Positions 8,237 to 17,617 of a stretch of 64,000 bases of DNA are shown one piece after another (within the stretch, counting starts at the first letter, position 1; the number at the start of each line of letters is the position of its first letter). Source of the DNA: Adhaeribacter rhizoryzae (GTDB lineage: Bacteria; Bacteroidota; Bacteroidia; Cytophagales; Hymenobacteraceae). Below the pieces are notes generated by a model that was given only the letters and a program-made list of their open reading frames with translations, was not told the DNA's origin and ran no database searches. A program made the position numbers and the translations under genes. Location of the stretch: NCBI RefSeq assembly GCF_008629685.1, contig NZ_VWSF01000003.1:62001-126000 (forward strand), given 5' to 3'.

Positions 8237-8710
8237 CTACCGCGATATTTCTAATATTTCGAATTTAATTTTACCGGCCGGAATAATAATTTCGGCTACA
8301 TCGCCGACTGATTTACCCAGTAAGCCTTTGCCAATAGGTGATTTTACCGATATTTTACCGGCGGCCAAATTGGCTTCTTCTTCCGAAACCAAACAATAAT
8401 CCATTACCATGCCGTTGTTCAGGTTTTTAATTTTAACCTTCGATAAAATAAGAGCCTTACTCATATCCAGGTTTGAGTCGTCGATCAGGCGGGCATTACC
8501 TACTACTTCTTCCAGCTTCGCAATTTTTAACTCCAAATGACCTTGGGCATCTTTGGCAGCGTCGTATTCGGCATTTTCACTTAAATCGCCTTTGTCGCGT
8601 GCTTCCGCCAATTGCCGGGCTACTTCAGCCCGTCCTTTTGTTTTTAGTTCTGCCAGTTCATCTTTTAGCTTTTGCAAGCCCTCAGCGGTGTAATAAGAAA
8701 CAGTTCCCAT
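8237..8710 (-). CDS. greA: Transcription elongation factor GreA
   Basis: 157 residues, standard length. GreA rescues backtracked RNA polymerase by stimulating transcript cleavage. The coiled-coil N-terminal half (about residues 8-78) is clear and contains the acidic tip SENAEYDAAKDAQG, whose Asp/Glu pair enters the polymerase secondary channel. The C-terminal FKBP-like domain has SPIGKGLLGKSVGD. A terminator-like hairpin lies upstream of the start codon between it and a possible promoter box. Confidence 0.95.
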   Translation of the reverse strand: MGTVSYYTAEGLQKLKDELAELKTKGRAEVARQLAEARDKGDLSENAEYDAAKDAQGHLELKIAKLEEVVGNARLIDDSNLDMSKALILSKVKIKNLNNGMVMDYCLVSEEEANLAAGKISVKSPIGKGLLGKSVGDVAEIIIPAGKIKFEILEISR

Positions 8711-8748
8711 AATTATAATACGTTTATTAACATCTGGTAAAATAAAAA

Positions 8749-8771
8749 GAACGGTCTGCCACAGACCGTTC
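8749..8771 (-). terminator. Hairpin with T run, upstream of greA and downstream of the dehydrogenase gene
   Basis: A perfect 10-bp stem (GAACGGTCTG, 8749-8758, with 8762-8771) and a 3-base loop are followed on the minus strand by TTTTTATTTT. It probably ends the transcript of the 2-hydroxyacid dehydrogenase. A -7-like TATCTTGC lies just upstream of it at 8777-8784 on the minus strand; if that is the greA promoter, the hairpin is in the greA leader. Confidence 0.7.
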
Positions 8772-8885
8772 CTAGTGCAAGATACGAAAAATATTCTATC
8801 GGGTAAATATTTATAGCGGCAGAAATTATTCGCCGGTGTTTACTGCATACTTTTTAATTTAGGTCGTTTTTGTACTTTAAAATAA

Positions 8886-9845
8886 TTAATCTGCGTCTGT
8901 TTGCTGCAACAATTCTTTAATTTTCTGCACCAGCACCTCGTTTATTTTCACGTAAGATTGATGCGACCAGCCGCCAATGTGCGGGGTTAATATTACATTA
9001 TCGGCTGCCGCCAGAAAATCGAAATTTCTTTTTTGCGTTTCGGTTAAGGTTAGTAATTTTTCGTTTTCCAGTACATCCAGCGCCGCGCCTCTTACTTTTC
9101 CTGTATTTAAATATTTAACTAAATCGGTCTGGTTTATTATTTCGCCGCGTGCGGTATTTATTAGCCAGATTTTCTTGGAAAAAGAATTAAAAAATGCTTC
9201 GTTGGCGAAATGTTTGTTTTCCGGAATATATGGAATATGCAAACTTACTACATCGGCTTTGGCAAAAATTTCGGTTAAAGGAACCAAGCGGGCAAATTCA
9301 TCGGCAGCCAAACCGTCGTCTTTGTCGTAGGCCAACACCTCGCAGTTAAAACCAGCCAGCCGCCGGGCAAAGGCGCGGCCCATGTGCCCGTATCCGATTA
9401 GGCCAATGGTTTTGCCCATTATTTCTTCGCCGCGGTTGGCTTCGCGCAGCCATTGGTAAGCCCGCACTTCTTTATCGGCTTTTACCACGTTCCGGAACAA
9501 GGCCAGCAATAACCCAAGCGTAAATTCGCCAACGGCATCTTTATTTCCTTCGGGCGCATTTATTAAAGCAATATTCTTTTGCGCCAGCGAGGCTTCGTCA
9601 ATATTATCTACGCCGGCGCCGGCGCGGGCTACAAATTTTAAGCGGTCGGCGTTTGCTAAGATTTCGGCGTTTACTTTTATTTTGCTGCGCACCAGCAAGC
9701 CATCGTAAGCGGGCAATATTTCTTTTATTTCGTCTTTTTTAATTTCCGGCCGGTAATCTACTGCAACGCCAATTGCTTCGAGCATGGGCTCAATGGTGGG
9801 GTGCATTAGGTCAATAATCAGGCAGGAAAACTTTGGTGGCGTCAT
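8886..9845 (-). CDS. D-2-hydroxyacid dehydrogenase, phosphoglycerate dehydrogenase-like
   Basis: 319 residues, the short form without ACT domain. The NAD-binding motif is GLIGYGHMGRAFARR; catalytic motifs are the Arg in NTARGEII, an acidic residue in LDVLENEKL, and the His in LTPHIGGWSHQS. The N-terminal substrate domain contains VARAGAGVDNID. It could be SerA (3-phosphoglycerate to 3-phosphohydroxypyruvate), but glyoxylate or hydroxypyruvate reductase activity cannot be excluded, and no serB or serC is adjacent, so I give no symbol. It starts 9 bases after the mgtE stop, in the leftward series rsmA-mgtE-dehydrogenase. Confidence 0.85.
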   Translation of the reverse strand: MTPPKFSCLIIDLMHPTIEPMLEAIGVAVDYRPEIKKDEIKEILPAYDGLLVRSKIKVNAEILANADRLKFVARAGAGVDNIDEASLAQKNIALINAPEGNKDAVGEFTLGLLLALFRNVVKADKEVRAYQWLREANRGEEIMGKTIGLIGYGHMGRAFARRLAGFNCEVLAYDKDDGLAADEFARLVPLTEIFAKADVVSLHIPYIPENKHFANEAFFNSFSKKIWLINTARGEIINQTDLVKYLNTGKVRGAALDVLENEKLLTLTETQKRNFDFLAAADNVILTPHIGGWSHQSYVKINEVLVQKIKELLQQTDAD

Positions 9846-9854
9846 AAAACTTAT

Positions 9855-11219
9855 TTAAAGATGTAACAGCAGGTGGGCGACAAAAAAGTAAACCCCCAAA
9901 CCCAGCAAATCGTTGGCAGTAGTAATAAAAGGCCCGGCTGCCACCGCGGGGTTAATCCCAAACCGGTCCAGGATCATGGGCGTTATAGTCCCCATCAGCG
10001 ACGAAAGCATAACCACGCTGAATAAAGCAATGGATACTACGATGGAAAGCCGCGGGTTATCGTTAAACATTAAATTAAAGCCCATTACCAGCGACGAAAT
10101 AATTAAAGCATTAATTAAAGCCACGAGCAACACTTTAAATAAACGCTGCGTCAGGTTATCGAAAATAATTTGCTTACTGGCTAGGGTTTGAATAATTAAG
10201 GAAGAAGATTGGATACCCACGTTGCCGCCGGTGGCCGTAATAATTGGTATAAATCCGGCCATGGCCGGCACCAGCATTATTTCGGAATCGAATATTTGAA
10301 TAAATTCGGCACCTAATAAGCCCCCCACCATAGCTACCAGCAACCAGGGCAAGCGGGCCCGCGACAACCGCAGCACGCTATCGTCTTCTTCTACGTCTTC
10401 GGTAATACCCGACATGAGCTGGATACTGGTTTCGGCTTGCTCCTGAATTACATCTACCACGTCGTCGATGGTGATGCGGCCCATTAATTTGCCCTGCGAA
10501 TCGACTACAGGAATAGCTTCCAGATCGTAGCGTTGCATAATATCTACCACTTCGGTGTCTTTACGGTAAGTTTCTATTGAGATTACGTCTTCGTCGAATA
10601 ATTCCGAAATGGGCGTGTCGTCGTTCGAAAGAATTAAGGTTTTCATGGCGATGCGGCCAATCAGCCGGTCGCGGTCGTCTACCACGTAAATGGCGTAAAC
10701 CTGCTCTACCGCTTCGGCCTGCCTCCGGATTTCTTCGATGCATTGCCGCACCTCCCAGTTTACGTTTACTTTAATCAGCTCTTTGGCCATGAGCCCGCCC
10801 GCCGAATCTTCTTCGTAATGGAGCAGGTCAATAATGTCAGCGGCTTTCTCTTCGTTGTCCAGGAAAGAAATAATTTCTTCCCTGGATTGCACTTTCTGCT
10901 CGTTCAGAATATCTACCGCATCATCCGAATCCATCAGGTTTACGTAGCGGGCAACTTCTTCGGAGGTAAACGATTTGAGGAAATTGGTACGCACGTCGGC
11001 ATCCAGGCCGCTCAATATTTCGGCACCAACTTCGGGGTCCAGCAAATCGAGCACGTATTTCGATTGGGCAGTATCCAGTTCGTACAAAACCGTGGTAATA
11101 TCGGCCGGGTACATATCTGCCATGCTCGAAGTAAGAAATTCGGCATTTTGCTGCTCAATGGCCTCCTCTACCTGGTCGATATATTCGCGGGTGATTTCTA
11201 CTGGCATAAACTCAGACAT
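9855..11219 (-). CDS. mgtE: Magnesium transporter MgtE
   Basis: 454 residues, the family length. Domains in order: an N-terminal superhelical domain (about 20-130) with the LLDPEVGAEILSGLDAD type repeats, a CBS pair (about 135-260, with MAKELIKVNVNW and GRITIDDVVDVIQEQ), a connecting helix, and five membrane helices from about residue 285. The pore helix carries GGNVGIQSSSLIIQTLA and the last helices an NDLLGLGVYF segment; both are characteristic. MgtE is a Mg2+-gated channel in which the cytoplasmic domains close when Mg2+ is high. Its first 8 bases overlap the end of rsmA, indicating coupling. Confidence 0.95.
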   Translation of the reverse strand: MSEFMPVEITREYIDQVEEAIEQQNAEFLTSSMADMYPADITTVLYELDTAQSKYVLDLLDPEVGAEILSGLDADVRTNFLKSFTSEEVARYVNLMDSDDAVDILNEQKVQSREEIISFLDNEEKAADIIDLLHYEEDSAGGLMAKELIKVNVNWEVRQCIEEIRRQAEAVEQVYAIYVVDDRDRLIGRIAMKTLILSNDDTPISELFDEDVISIETYRKDTEVVDIMQRYDLEAIPVVDSQGKLMGRITIDDVVDVIQEQAETSIQLMSGITEDVEEDDSVLRLSRARLPWLLVAMVGGLLGAEFIQIFDSEIMLVPAMAGFIPIITATGGNVGIQSSSLIIQTLASKQIIFDNLTQRLFKVLLVALINALIISSLVMGFNLMFNDNPRLSIVVSIALFSVVMLSSLMGTITPMILDRFGINPAVAAGPFITTANDLLGLGVYFFVAHLLLHL

Positions 11220-11991
11220 TGGCTTCTACAAGTTTGGTCAGTTCCACAAAATCGGCCACCGATAACTGCTCGGCCCGCTGATCAAATACCGGCAGGCTGG
11301 TTACGCTTTCGGGCAGTTTATACGGTTTCAGGCAATTGCGTAAGGTTTTGCGGCGTGTACCAAAACTTAATTTTACCACTTCAAAAAACTTCTTTTCGTC
11401 ACAACCCAAATATTCGGTGTTGTTGCGTTCCAGCCTAATTACCGCCGATTGCACTTTGGGCGGCGGCTCGAATACGTGCGGCGGCACGGTAAACTCGTAT
11501 TTAATGGTATAATAAGCTTGCAGCAGCACACTTAATATGCCATAAACTTTAGAACCCGGCGGTGCGGCCAGTCTTTCGGCTACTTCTTTCTGCAGCATGC
11601 CTACAACTTCGGTTACCAAATGCCGGTGTTCCAACACTTTAAAAAATATCTGGCTCGAAATATTATAAGGGAAATTACCAATAACGCTTAAGTTCCCTGG
11701 GAAAATGCCGCCCAAGTCCGTTCTCAGAAAATCAGCCTGAATAATTTTGCCCCGCAAAGCCGGAAAATGCTCTTTCAAATATTGGATCGATTCGGCATCA
11801 ATATCAATTACGGTCAGGTTCAGGTTTTTATTGGGAATTAAATATTGCGTGAGCACGCCCATACCAGGGCCAATTTCCAGCACATCGCGGGTTGCTTGCG
11901 GCAATTGCAACAGGTCCACAATATTCCGGGCAATCTGCTGATCGGTTAAAAAATGTTGCCCCAAATGTTTTTTTGGTCTTACCTTTTGCAT
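11212..11991 (-). CDS. rsmA: 16S rRNA (adenine1518-N6/adenine1519-N6)-dimethyltransferase RsmA
   Basis: 259 residues. This enzyme dimethylates two adjacent adenines in helix 45 of 16S rRNA during 30S maturation; its loss gives kasugamycin resistance. The start contains RPKKHLGQHFLTDQQIA, the SAM-binding motif I is LEIGPGMGVLTQYL, and the catalytic motif IV is GNFPYNISSQI (the N-[FIL]-P-[FYH] type). The C-terminal domain has FGTRRKTLRNCL, as expected. It is the first gene of the leftward rsmA-mgtE-dehydrogenase series and diverges from the aminopeptidase gene. Confidence 0.95.
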   Translation of the reverse strand: MQKVRPKKHLGQHFLTDQQIARNIVDLLQLPQATRDVLEIGPGMGVLTQYLIPNKNLNLTVIDIDAESIQYLKEHFPALRGKIIQADFLRTDLGGIFPGNLSVIGNFPYNISSQIFFKVLEHRHLVTEVVGMLQKEVAERLAAPPGSKVYGILSVLLQAYYTIKYEFTVPPHVFEPPPKVQSAVIRLERNNTEYLGCDEKKFFEVVKLSFGTRRKTLRNCLKPYKLPESVTSLPVFDQRAEQLSVADFVELTKLVEANV

Positions 11992-12153
11992 GTGCGGTTA
12001 CGGTTCCCTTAGTTTAAAACGTATGCTATTGTACTTTAGATATTTACTAAATGGCTGTTGCCTGCTAGTTAACGTATATAAAAACGCAACTTTACGAATC
12101 CTGCTTTGTGTTTGCCAAACTTTATTAACTTGCGGGTTAAAGATACGATTCCT

Positions 12154-13587
12154 ATGCCAACCCAGCTGAAATACAATACAAGATTAAGTAAAAATATAGA
12201 TACAGCTATAATTATTGGTCCGGATTATGAAGCCCCGGCAGAAGAATTTAGCCCGGCAGAAAAAGAATATATTGGGCAGCAACTAACCCACAAAAGTAAA
12301 TTAATATTGCTAAACCGCTACACGCACCGGCTGTACCTGGTAGTAGTAGCAGCTAAACCAAATGTGGCGCTCTACCACGAAGATTTACGAAAAGCCGGCT
12401 ATACGCTGCAAAAGCACCTGAAAGAAGGTAAAGTAGTTGAAATTCAACTAGCAGATCGTACCTTTAGCAAAGCCGCTTATTACCTGGCCGAAGGCTTATT
12501 TTTAAGTAACTACGAATTTAATAAACATAAAACTGATAAATCTGAAGCATCGCCGCTGCACACCATAACGCTCACGGACGGCACCATTTCGGAGAAAGAA
12601 GTACTAGAATTACAGGAAATATTAAGCGGTGTTTGCCTGGCCCGCGATTTGGTAAACGAACCGCACAACTTCCAATCGGCCGAACAGTTTAGCGAACGCA
12701 TTGTAGCCATTGGCGAAGAAGCCGGCTTTAGTACCGAAGTGCTGAACCAACTGCAAATTCAGGCTTTAAAAATGGGTGGTTTGCTGGCGGTAAACCAAGG
12801 CAGCCTCGACCCCGCAACTTTTAATATATTAGAGTACAAACCCGAAAACGCTAAAAATACCAAGCCATATATATTGGTTGGCAAAGGCGTGGTGTACGAT
12901 ACGGGCGGCCTGAGTTTAAAACCCACCCCCAACAGCATGGATTGGATGAAATCCGACATGGCGGGGGCTGCGGCCGTAATTGGTGCTTTTTATGCTTTGG
13001 CCAAGAATAATATTCCGTTGCACGTCATCGGCTTAATTCCGGCTACGGATAACCGGCCCGGCGGGCGCGCTTTTGCCCCCGGCGACGTAATTACCATGTT
13101 CAACCAGAAAACTGTTGAAGTGCTGAACACCGACGCCGAAGGCCGCTTAATATTAGGCGATGCGTTGGCTTTTGCCCAAAAATATAACCCCGAACTGGTA
13201 ATAGATTTAGCTACTTTAACCGGATCTGCTGCCCGGGCAATAGGCAAAGAAGGTTTGGTTATGATGAGCAATGCGCCGGAAGAAACCGTACAAGCCTTTA
13301 AAAAAGCCGGCGACAAAGTACACGAGCGCCTAGTAGAATTTCCGCTGTGGGACGAATACCAGAAACACCTGGAATCGGATATTGCGGATATTAAGAACCT
13401 GGGTGGTGCCGATGCCGGTGCAATCTCAGCCGGTAAGTTCCTCGAATATTTTACCGATTACCCCTGGATCCATTTGGATATTGCCGGCACGGCTTACATC
13501 CCCACCGGCGATAATTACCGGGGTAAAAACGGTACCGGCAGCGGCGTAAGATTGCTTTATACTTACCTAACTTCTTTATTAGCTTAA
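12154..13587 (+). CDS. Leucyl aminopeptidase, M17 family
   Basis: 477 residues from ATG 12154; an in-frame TTG at 12106 would add 16 residues unlike the family. The two-zinc ligands are all present: Lys244 and Asp249 in GKGVVYDTGG, Asp268 in KSDMAG, and Asp327 and Glu329 in NTDAEGRL, with the bicarbonate-binding Arg331. The N-terminal domain (about 1-155) is the variable M17 domain and carries no signal peptide, so the enzyme is cytoplasmic. It releases N-terminal residues during peptide turnover. It diverges from rsmA, with about 160 bases between. Confidence 0.93.
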   Translation: MPTQLKYNTRLSKNIDTAIIIGPDYEAPAEEFSPAEKEYIGQQLTHKSKLILLNRYTHRLYLVVVAAKPNVALYHEDLRKAGYTLQKHLKEGKVVEIQLADRTFSKAAYYLAEGLFLSNYEFNKHKTDKSEASPLHTITLTDGTISEKEVLELQEILSGVCLARDLVNEPHNFQSAEQFSERIVAIGEEAGFSTEVLNQLQIQALKMGGLLAVNQGSLDPATFNILEYKPENAKNTKPYILVGKGVVYDTGGLSLKPTPNSMDWMKSDMAGAAAVIGAFYALAKNNIPLHVIGLIPATDNRPGGRAFAPGDVITMFNQKTVEVLNTDAEGRLILGDALAFAQKYNPELVIDLATLTGSAARAIGKEGLVMMSNAPEETVQAFKKAGDKVHERLVEFPLWDEYQKHLESDIADIKNLGGADAGAISAGKFLEYFTDYPWIHLDIAGTAYIPTGDNYRGKNGTGSGVRLLYTYLTSLLA

Positions 13588-13645
13588 ATATTTATTTCTC
13601 TCCTTTACGCTTACGTATAACATATAGCGTTCCTGACCTTACACA

Positions 13646-14668
13646 GTGGAAACAAAAACCAAAATAAAAATAGGCATCAGCCTCGGCGATTTTAATGGCA
13701 TTGGTCCCGAAGTAATTCTTAAAACCCTGGCCGATAACCGCATCTTAAATTTTTGCAACCCCATTATTTACGGGTCCGGGCAGATTGTAAATAAAATGCG
13801 CAAAAGTCTGGCGCTAGAAAATTTTTCTTTTCAGCAATACAAAACCGCCGAAGCCGTAGAAAATAAACGGGTAAATGTAGTTAATTGCTGGGACGAAGAC
13901 TACGAACTCACCCTGGGCAAACCAACGCCGGAGTCGGGCCGGGCTGCGCTCCGTTCTTTACAAGCGGCCTGCCAGGATTTAAAAAGCGGCTTGATTGATG
14001 GTTTGGTAACCGCCCCTATTGATAAAGACAATATTCAGGCTGATGAATTTAAATTTCCGGGCCACACCGAATATTTAACGTCTTACTTTGATTCGCCGGA
14101 AAGTTTAATGTTTTTGGTGAGTGAAAAATTGCGGGTAGCCACCGTAACCGGGCACCTGCCTATAAAAGATGTGCCGCAAAAACTCACCCAAGAACTATTA
14201 ATTGTAAAACTTTCGCTGTTATTAAATTCGTTGCAAAAAGATTTTGGCATTCTAAAACCCCGGATTGCCGTGCTGGGCTTAAACCCGCACGCCGGCGAAA
14301 AAGGTTTGCTGGGCCGCGAAGAAGAAGAAATTATTATACCGGCTATTAATCAGTTAAAAAACAAAGGGCACCTGGTATTTGGTCCTTTTCCGGCCGATGG
14401 CTTTTTTGGCATGGCCAACTACCACCAGGTTGATGCCGTATTAGCCATGTACCACGACCAAGGTTTAATACCGTTTAAGACGTTGGCCTTTGAAACCGGC
14501 GTTAATTTTACGGCCGGTTTGCCCATTGTGCGCACTTCACCCGACCATGGTACAGCTTACGATATTGCCGGAAAAAATCAGGCACGGGAAACCTCTTTTC
14601 GCGAAGCCTTGTTCCTGGCTTGCGACATAATCCGGAAACGCCGGATGGTGCCGGTTAGTCCTATTTAA
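13646..14668 (+). CDS. pdxA: 4-hydroxythreonine-4-phosphate dehydrogenase
   Basis: 340 residues. PdxA oxidises 4-phosphohydroxy-L-threonine in the DXP-dependent pyridoxal phosphate pathway. Recognisable blocks are IGISLGDFNGIGPEVILK at the start, FPGHTEYL (a metal-ligand region), GLNPHAGEKGLLGREE and MYHDQGLIPFK, then TSPDHGTAYDIAGK. The three metal-binding His residues are all within these blocks. The start is GTG 13646; there is no ATG upstream of the first conserved block, so I accept GTG. It is the first gene of the rightward series leading into the fatty-acid cluster. Confidence 0.94.
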   Translation: METKTKIKIGISLGDFNGIGPEVILKTLADNRILNFCNPIIYGSGQIVNKMRKSLALENFSFQQYKTAEAVENKRVNVVNCWDEDYELTLGKPTPESGRAALRSLQAACQDLKSGLIDGLVTAPIDKDNIQADEFKFPGHTEYLTSYFDSPESLMFLVSEKLRVATVTGHLPIKDVPQKLTQELLIVKLSLLLNSLQKDFGILKPRIAVLGLNPHAGEKGLLGREEEEIIIPAINQLKNKGHLVFGPFPADGFFGMANYHQVDAVLAMYHDQGLIPFKTLAFETGVNFTAGLPIVRTSPDHGTAYDIAGKNQARETSFREALFLACDIIRKRRMVPVSPI

Positions 14669-14705
14669 TATTTAGTTATAATTTTTATAATTAAGATTGT
14701 TTTAG

Positions 14706-14713
14706 TAATTTTG
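14706..14713 (+). promoter_or_regulatory. Putative -7 box upstream of the yceD-like gene
   Basis: TAATTTTG matches the Bacteroidota TAnnTTTG box and lies 24 bases before the GTG start at 14738. No TTTG is found 19 bases upstream, only a T run, so the support is partial. Confidence 0.35.
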
Positions 14714-14737
14714 CGCTTTGCTTAGAAAAAACGGACT

Positions 14738-15283
14738 GTGAAGAAGCTAAAGGAATTTGATATAAACTTAGTTGGCCTCAAAGACAAGAAACACGAGTAC
14801 GACTTTGTGCTGGATAATGGTTTTTTCGAAATATTTGAGCAAAACCTGGTAAACGGGGGCCAATTAACCGCCCACGTAGAAATGGACAAATCGCCGTTGT
14901 TGCTAAATTTTGATATTAGCATTAAGGGAGTGGTTAATTTAACCTGCGACCGTAGCCTGGAAGAATTTGATTATCCGGTAGAAATACACCAGAACCTGCT
15001 GATAAAGTTTGGGGAGGAAGAAGTGGAACTGGATGAAAACGTTTTGCAGATTACCCATGGTGCCCAGAAATTTAATATAGCCCAGCACCTGTTCGATTTT
15101 ATTGGGCTAGCTATTCCGATGAAGAAATTGCATCCGCGCTTTGTAGCAGACGAAGCCGAAGAAGGCGATATACTCATTTACTCTACGGCTAAAGAAACCG
15201 GTGAAACCGAAAATGAGGCTGGTGCACAAGAAGAAAACAATGATCCCCGGTGGGATATACTAAAGAACTTAAGTAAGAATTAA
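14738..15283 (+). CDS. YceD/DUF177 family protein
   Basis: 181 residues with GTG start. The protein is acidic and shows the DUF177 pattern: an opening KLKEFDINLVGLKDKKHEYD, a central VNLTCDRSLEEFDYPV with one Cys, and a late ITHGAQKFNIAQHLFDFIGL block before an acidic tail (EAGAQEENNDPRWDIL). DUF177 genes are found next to rpmF across bacteria, and the plant homologue is linked to 23S rRNA accumulation, so a role in 50S assembly is likely. rpmF follows 29 bases downstream, as expected. Confidence 0.9.
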   Translation: MKKLKEFDINLVGLKDKKHEYDFVLDNGFFEIFEQNLVNGGQLTAHVEMDKSPLLLNFDISIKGVVNLTCDRSLEEFDYPVEIHQNLLIKFGEEEVELDENVLQITHGAQKFNIAQHLFDFIGLAIPMKKLHPRFVADEAEEGDILIYSTAKETGETENEAGAQEENNDPRWDILKNLSKN

Positions 15284-15312
15284 AATATAAAATCGATTAT
15301 TAGTTTACAAAA

Positions 15313-15498
15313 ATGGCACATCCTAAACGTAGAATTTCCAGCACCAGAAGAGATAAAAGAAGAACTCATTATAAACTGACGCCAAGTACGCATGCTGAAT
15401 GCTCTAATTGCGGCTCGCCTGTTCTGTATCACCGTGTGTGTTCGGAGTGCGGTTATTACCGTGGCAAGCTGGCAATAGAGAAAGAAGTAGCGGCTTAA
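15313..15498 (+). CDS. rpmF: 50S ribosomal protein L32
   Basis: 61 residues. The start [19 protein letters not shown] is diagnostic for L32. The zinc-binding cysteines are present as two CxxC pairs: CSNC around residue 33 and CSEC around residue 46, so this is a zinc-containing (C+) paralogue. It sits between the DUF177 gene and plsX, the widely conserved order, with plsX only 2 bases after its stop. Confidence 0.97.
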   Translation: MAHPKRRISSTRRDKRRTHYKLTPSTHAECSNCGSPVLYHRVCSECGYYRGKLAIEKEVAA

Positions 15499-15500
15499 AT

Positions 15501-16442
15501 ATGAGAATTGCCCTGGACGCTATGGGCGGCGACTTTGCGCCTGAGGCTATCATTGATGGTGCTATTCTGGCTACTCAACGTTTAAAAGAGGATATTACAA
15601 TTGTTCTGGTTGGGAAAAAAGACGTTATTCAGTCATATTTAAAGAAGAAAGATTTTAGTTCTTCTAGACTTGCTATTGTTCATGCCGATGAGGTAATTTC
15701 GATGGGCGAACACCCCACCAAAGCCTTAACGCAAAAACCAAACTCTAGCATTAGCGTTGGGTATTATTTACTAAAAACAAAAGAAGCTGATGCCTTTTGT
15801 AGCGCCGGTAATACCGGCGCTATGATGGTAGGTGCCATGTTTAGCGTAAAAGCAGTGGAAGGCGTAATGAGGCCCTGCATTGCGAACTTACTCCCTAAAC
15901 TAAATGGCAGTACCGGTATTTTCCTGGATGTAGGTGCCAACGCCGATTGCAAGCCCGAAGTGCTGGAGCAATTTGGTGAAATTGGGTATACTTACGCCAA
16001 GTACGTATTGGGCATCAAAAACCCCAAAGTGGGCCTCATGAACTTGGGCGAAGAAGAAGGTAAAGGTACCGTTCTGACCCAGGCCGCTTTTCAATTGTTA
16101 AAAGGCAACAAGAATATTAATTTTATTGGCAACGTAGAAGGCCGCGATTTATTTAACGACAAAGCTGATGTGGTCGTTTGTGACGGCTTTACCGGCAATG
16201 TTATTTTAAAAATGGCCGAGTCTGTCTACGATATTATGGCCAGTAAGAATATGTCCGATCCTTTTTTCGACCGCTTTAATTACGAAGCAGTAGGTGGCAG
16301 CCCTATTTTGGGCGTGAATGGCAACGTGGTTATTGGCCACGGTGTTTCCAGTCCGTTGGCTATTGCCAATATGCTTAACCTGGCTTCCAGCCTGGTTCGG
16401 GCAAATATTTCAGAACATTTCAAAGAAATTTATAGCGCCTAA
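15501..16442 (+). CDS. plsX: Phosphate acyltransferase PlsX
   Basis: 313 residues starting at ATG 15501, 2 bases after rpmF; a longer frame upstream overlaps rpmF and lacks family similarity. PlsX converts acyl-ACP and phosphate to acyl-phosphate, the first step of the PlsX/PlsY route to lysophosphatidate, and is a peripheral membrane enzyme. Diagnostic blocks are [56 protein letters not shown] and [14 protein letters not shown] hairpin starts within its last codons. Confidence 0.96.
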   Translation: MRIALDAMGGDFAPEAIIDGAILATQRLKEDITIVLVGKKDVIQSYLKKKDFSSSRLAIVHADEVISMGEHPTKALTQKPNSSISVGYYLLKTKEADAFCSAGNTGAMMVGAMFSVKAVEGVMRPCIANLLPKLNGSTGIFLDVGANADCKPEVLEQFGEIGYTYAKYVLGIKNPKVGLMNLGEEEGKGTVLTQAAFQLLKGNKNINFIGNVEGRDLFNDKADVVVCDGFTGNVILKMAESVYDIMASKNMSDPFFDRFNYEAVGGSPILGVNGNVVIGHGVSSPLAIANMLNLASSLVRANISEHFKEIYSA

Positions 16443-16458
16443 ACCAACCGGTTTAGGC
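16437..16458 (+). terminator. Terminator-like hairpin overlapping the plsX stop codon
   Basis: A perfect 9-bp stem (GCCTAAACC 16437-16445 with GGTTTAGGC 16450-16458) is followed by TTTTGCTTTTTA. It lies between plsX and fabH, whose start is 14 bases beyond, so it may act as a partial terminator inside the cluster. Confidence 0.65.
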
Positions 16459-16471
16459 TTTTGCTTTTTAT

Positions 16472-17476
16472 ATGACCAAAATTACTGCTGCAATTACCGG
16501 GGTTAGCGGATACGTGCCGGACTATGTTCTGACGAACAAAGAACTGGAGACCATGGTAGAAACCAACGATGAATGGATCGTTTCCCGGACGGGCATCAGA
16601 GAAAGACGCATCTTAAAAGGAGAAGGCATTGGCACTTCTTTTATTGGCATTAAAGCCGTGCAGGACTTACTGGCAAAAACCAACACCCGCCCCGAAGAAG
16701 TAGATCTTTTAATTTGCGCCACCACTACCCCCGACATGGTTTTTCCGGCTACGGCCAATATTATTTCTGAAGCTGTGGGGGCTGTTAATGCTTTTGGCTA
16801 CGATTTACAGGCGGCTTGCTCCGGCTTTATTTTTGCTTTAGCCACCGGGGCGCGTTTCATAGAATCGGGCCGTTACAAAAAAGTAATTATTGTGGGCGCC
16901 GATAAAATGTCGTCGATTATTAATTACAAAGACCGGACTACCTGCATTATTTTTGGTGATGGCGGCGGCGCGGTTATGCTGGAGCCTAACACCGAAGGTT
17001 TAGGTATTCTGGATGATATTTTAAAATCGGACGGATCGGGTGCAGCTTACCTGAATATGAAAGCCGGCGGCAGCCGTTACCCAGCCTCGGCCGAAACCGT
17101 AGCCCGCAACGAGCACTCGGTTTACCAGGAAGGCACCACCGTGTTTAAGTTTGCTGTAAAAGGCATGGCCGATGTGGCAGCCGAAGTAATGGAACGCAAT
17201 AATTTAACCGGCGACGATATTGCCTGGCTGGTACCGCACCAAGCTAACAAACGTATTATTGATGCTACCGCTTCGCGCATGAGCGTGGGCAGCGATAAAG
17301 TAATGATGAATATTGATCGTTACGGCAATACTACCAGCGGTACCATTCCGCTCTGTTTGTGGGACTACGAATCGCAAATGAAAAAAGGCGATAATATTGT
17401 GCTGGCAGCTTTTGGCGGCGGATTTACCTGGGGCTCTATTTACCTGAAATGGGCCTACGATACCGTACAAAATTAA
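16472..17476 (+). CDS. fabH: 3-oxoacyl-ACP synthase III (FabH)
   Basis: 334 residues. FabH starts type II fatty-acid synthesis by condensing an acyl-CoA with malonyl-ACP. The Cys-His-Asn triad is visible: Cys in [13 protein letters not shown] (about residue 113), His in [11 protein letters not shown] and Asn in [11 protein letters not shown]. The start [19 protein letters not shown] and [12 protein letters not shown] are typical. It follows plsX as in many bacteria. The primer (acetyl or branched) cannot be told from sequence. Confidence 0.96.
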   Translation: MTKITAAITGVSGYVPDYVLTNKELETMVETNDEWIVSRTGIRERRILKGEGIGTSFIGIKAVQDLLAKTNTRPEEVDLLICATTTPDMVFPATANIISEAVGAVNAFGYDLQAACSGFIFALATGARFIESGRYKKVIIVGADKMSSIINYKDRTTCIIFGDGGGAVMLEPNTEGLGILDDILKSDGSGAAYLNMKAGGSRYPASAETVARNEHSVYQEGTTVFKFAVKGMADVAAEVMERNNLTGDDIAWLVPHQANKRIIDATASRMSVGSDKVMMNIDRYGNTTSGTIPLCLWDYESQMKKGDNIVLAAFGGGFTWGSIYLKWAYDTVQN

Positions 17477-17484
17477 TTACTGCC

Positions 17485-17517
17485 TAACCTGATTTAAATA
17501 AAAATTAAGTCAGGTTA
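17485..17517 (+). terminator. Terminator-like hairpin between fabH and efp
   Basis: TAACCTGATTT (17485-17495) pairs with AAGTCAGGTTA (17507-17517) with one G-U pair. A T-rich tract (TTTGTTTTTATCTTTTATT) follows. efp starts 100 bases later and may have its own promoter. Confidence 0.65.
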
Positions 17518-17617
17518 TTTGTTTTTATCTTTTATTCCCGAATTTTAAAACCCTGCTTTGGGTAAACTAAATAAAAAATTAATTACTGTACATCAGTAAA
17601 AATATAGCTTTAAAAAA

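Noticed and set aside
10543-11438. Long open frames on the plus strand opposite mgtE and rsmA
   Set aside because: They are antisense to strongly conserved genes and have no recognisable protein pattern.
15408-15500. Upstream extension of the plsX reading frame
   Set aside because: It overlaps rpmF in another frame and lacks similarity; ATG 15501 gives the family start [11 protein letters not shown].
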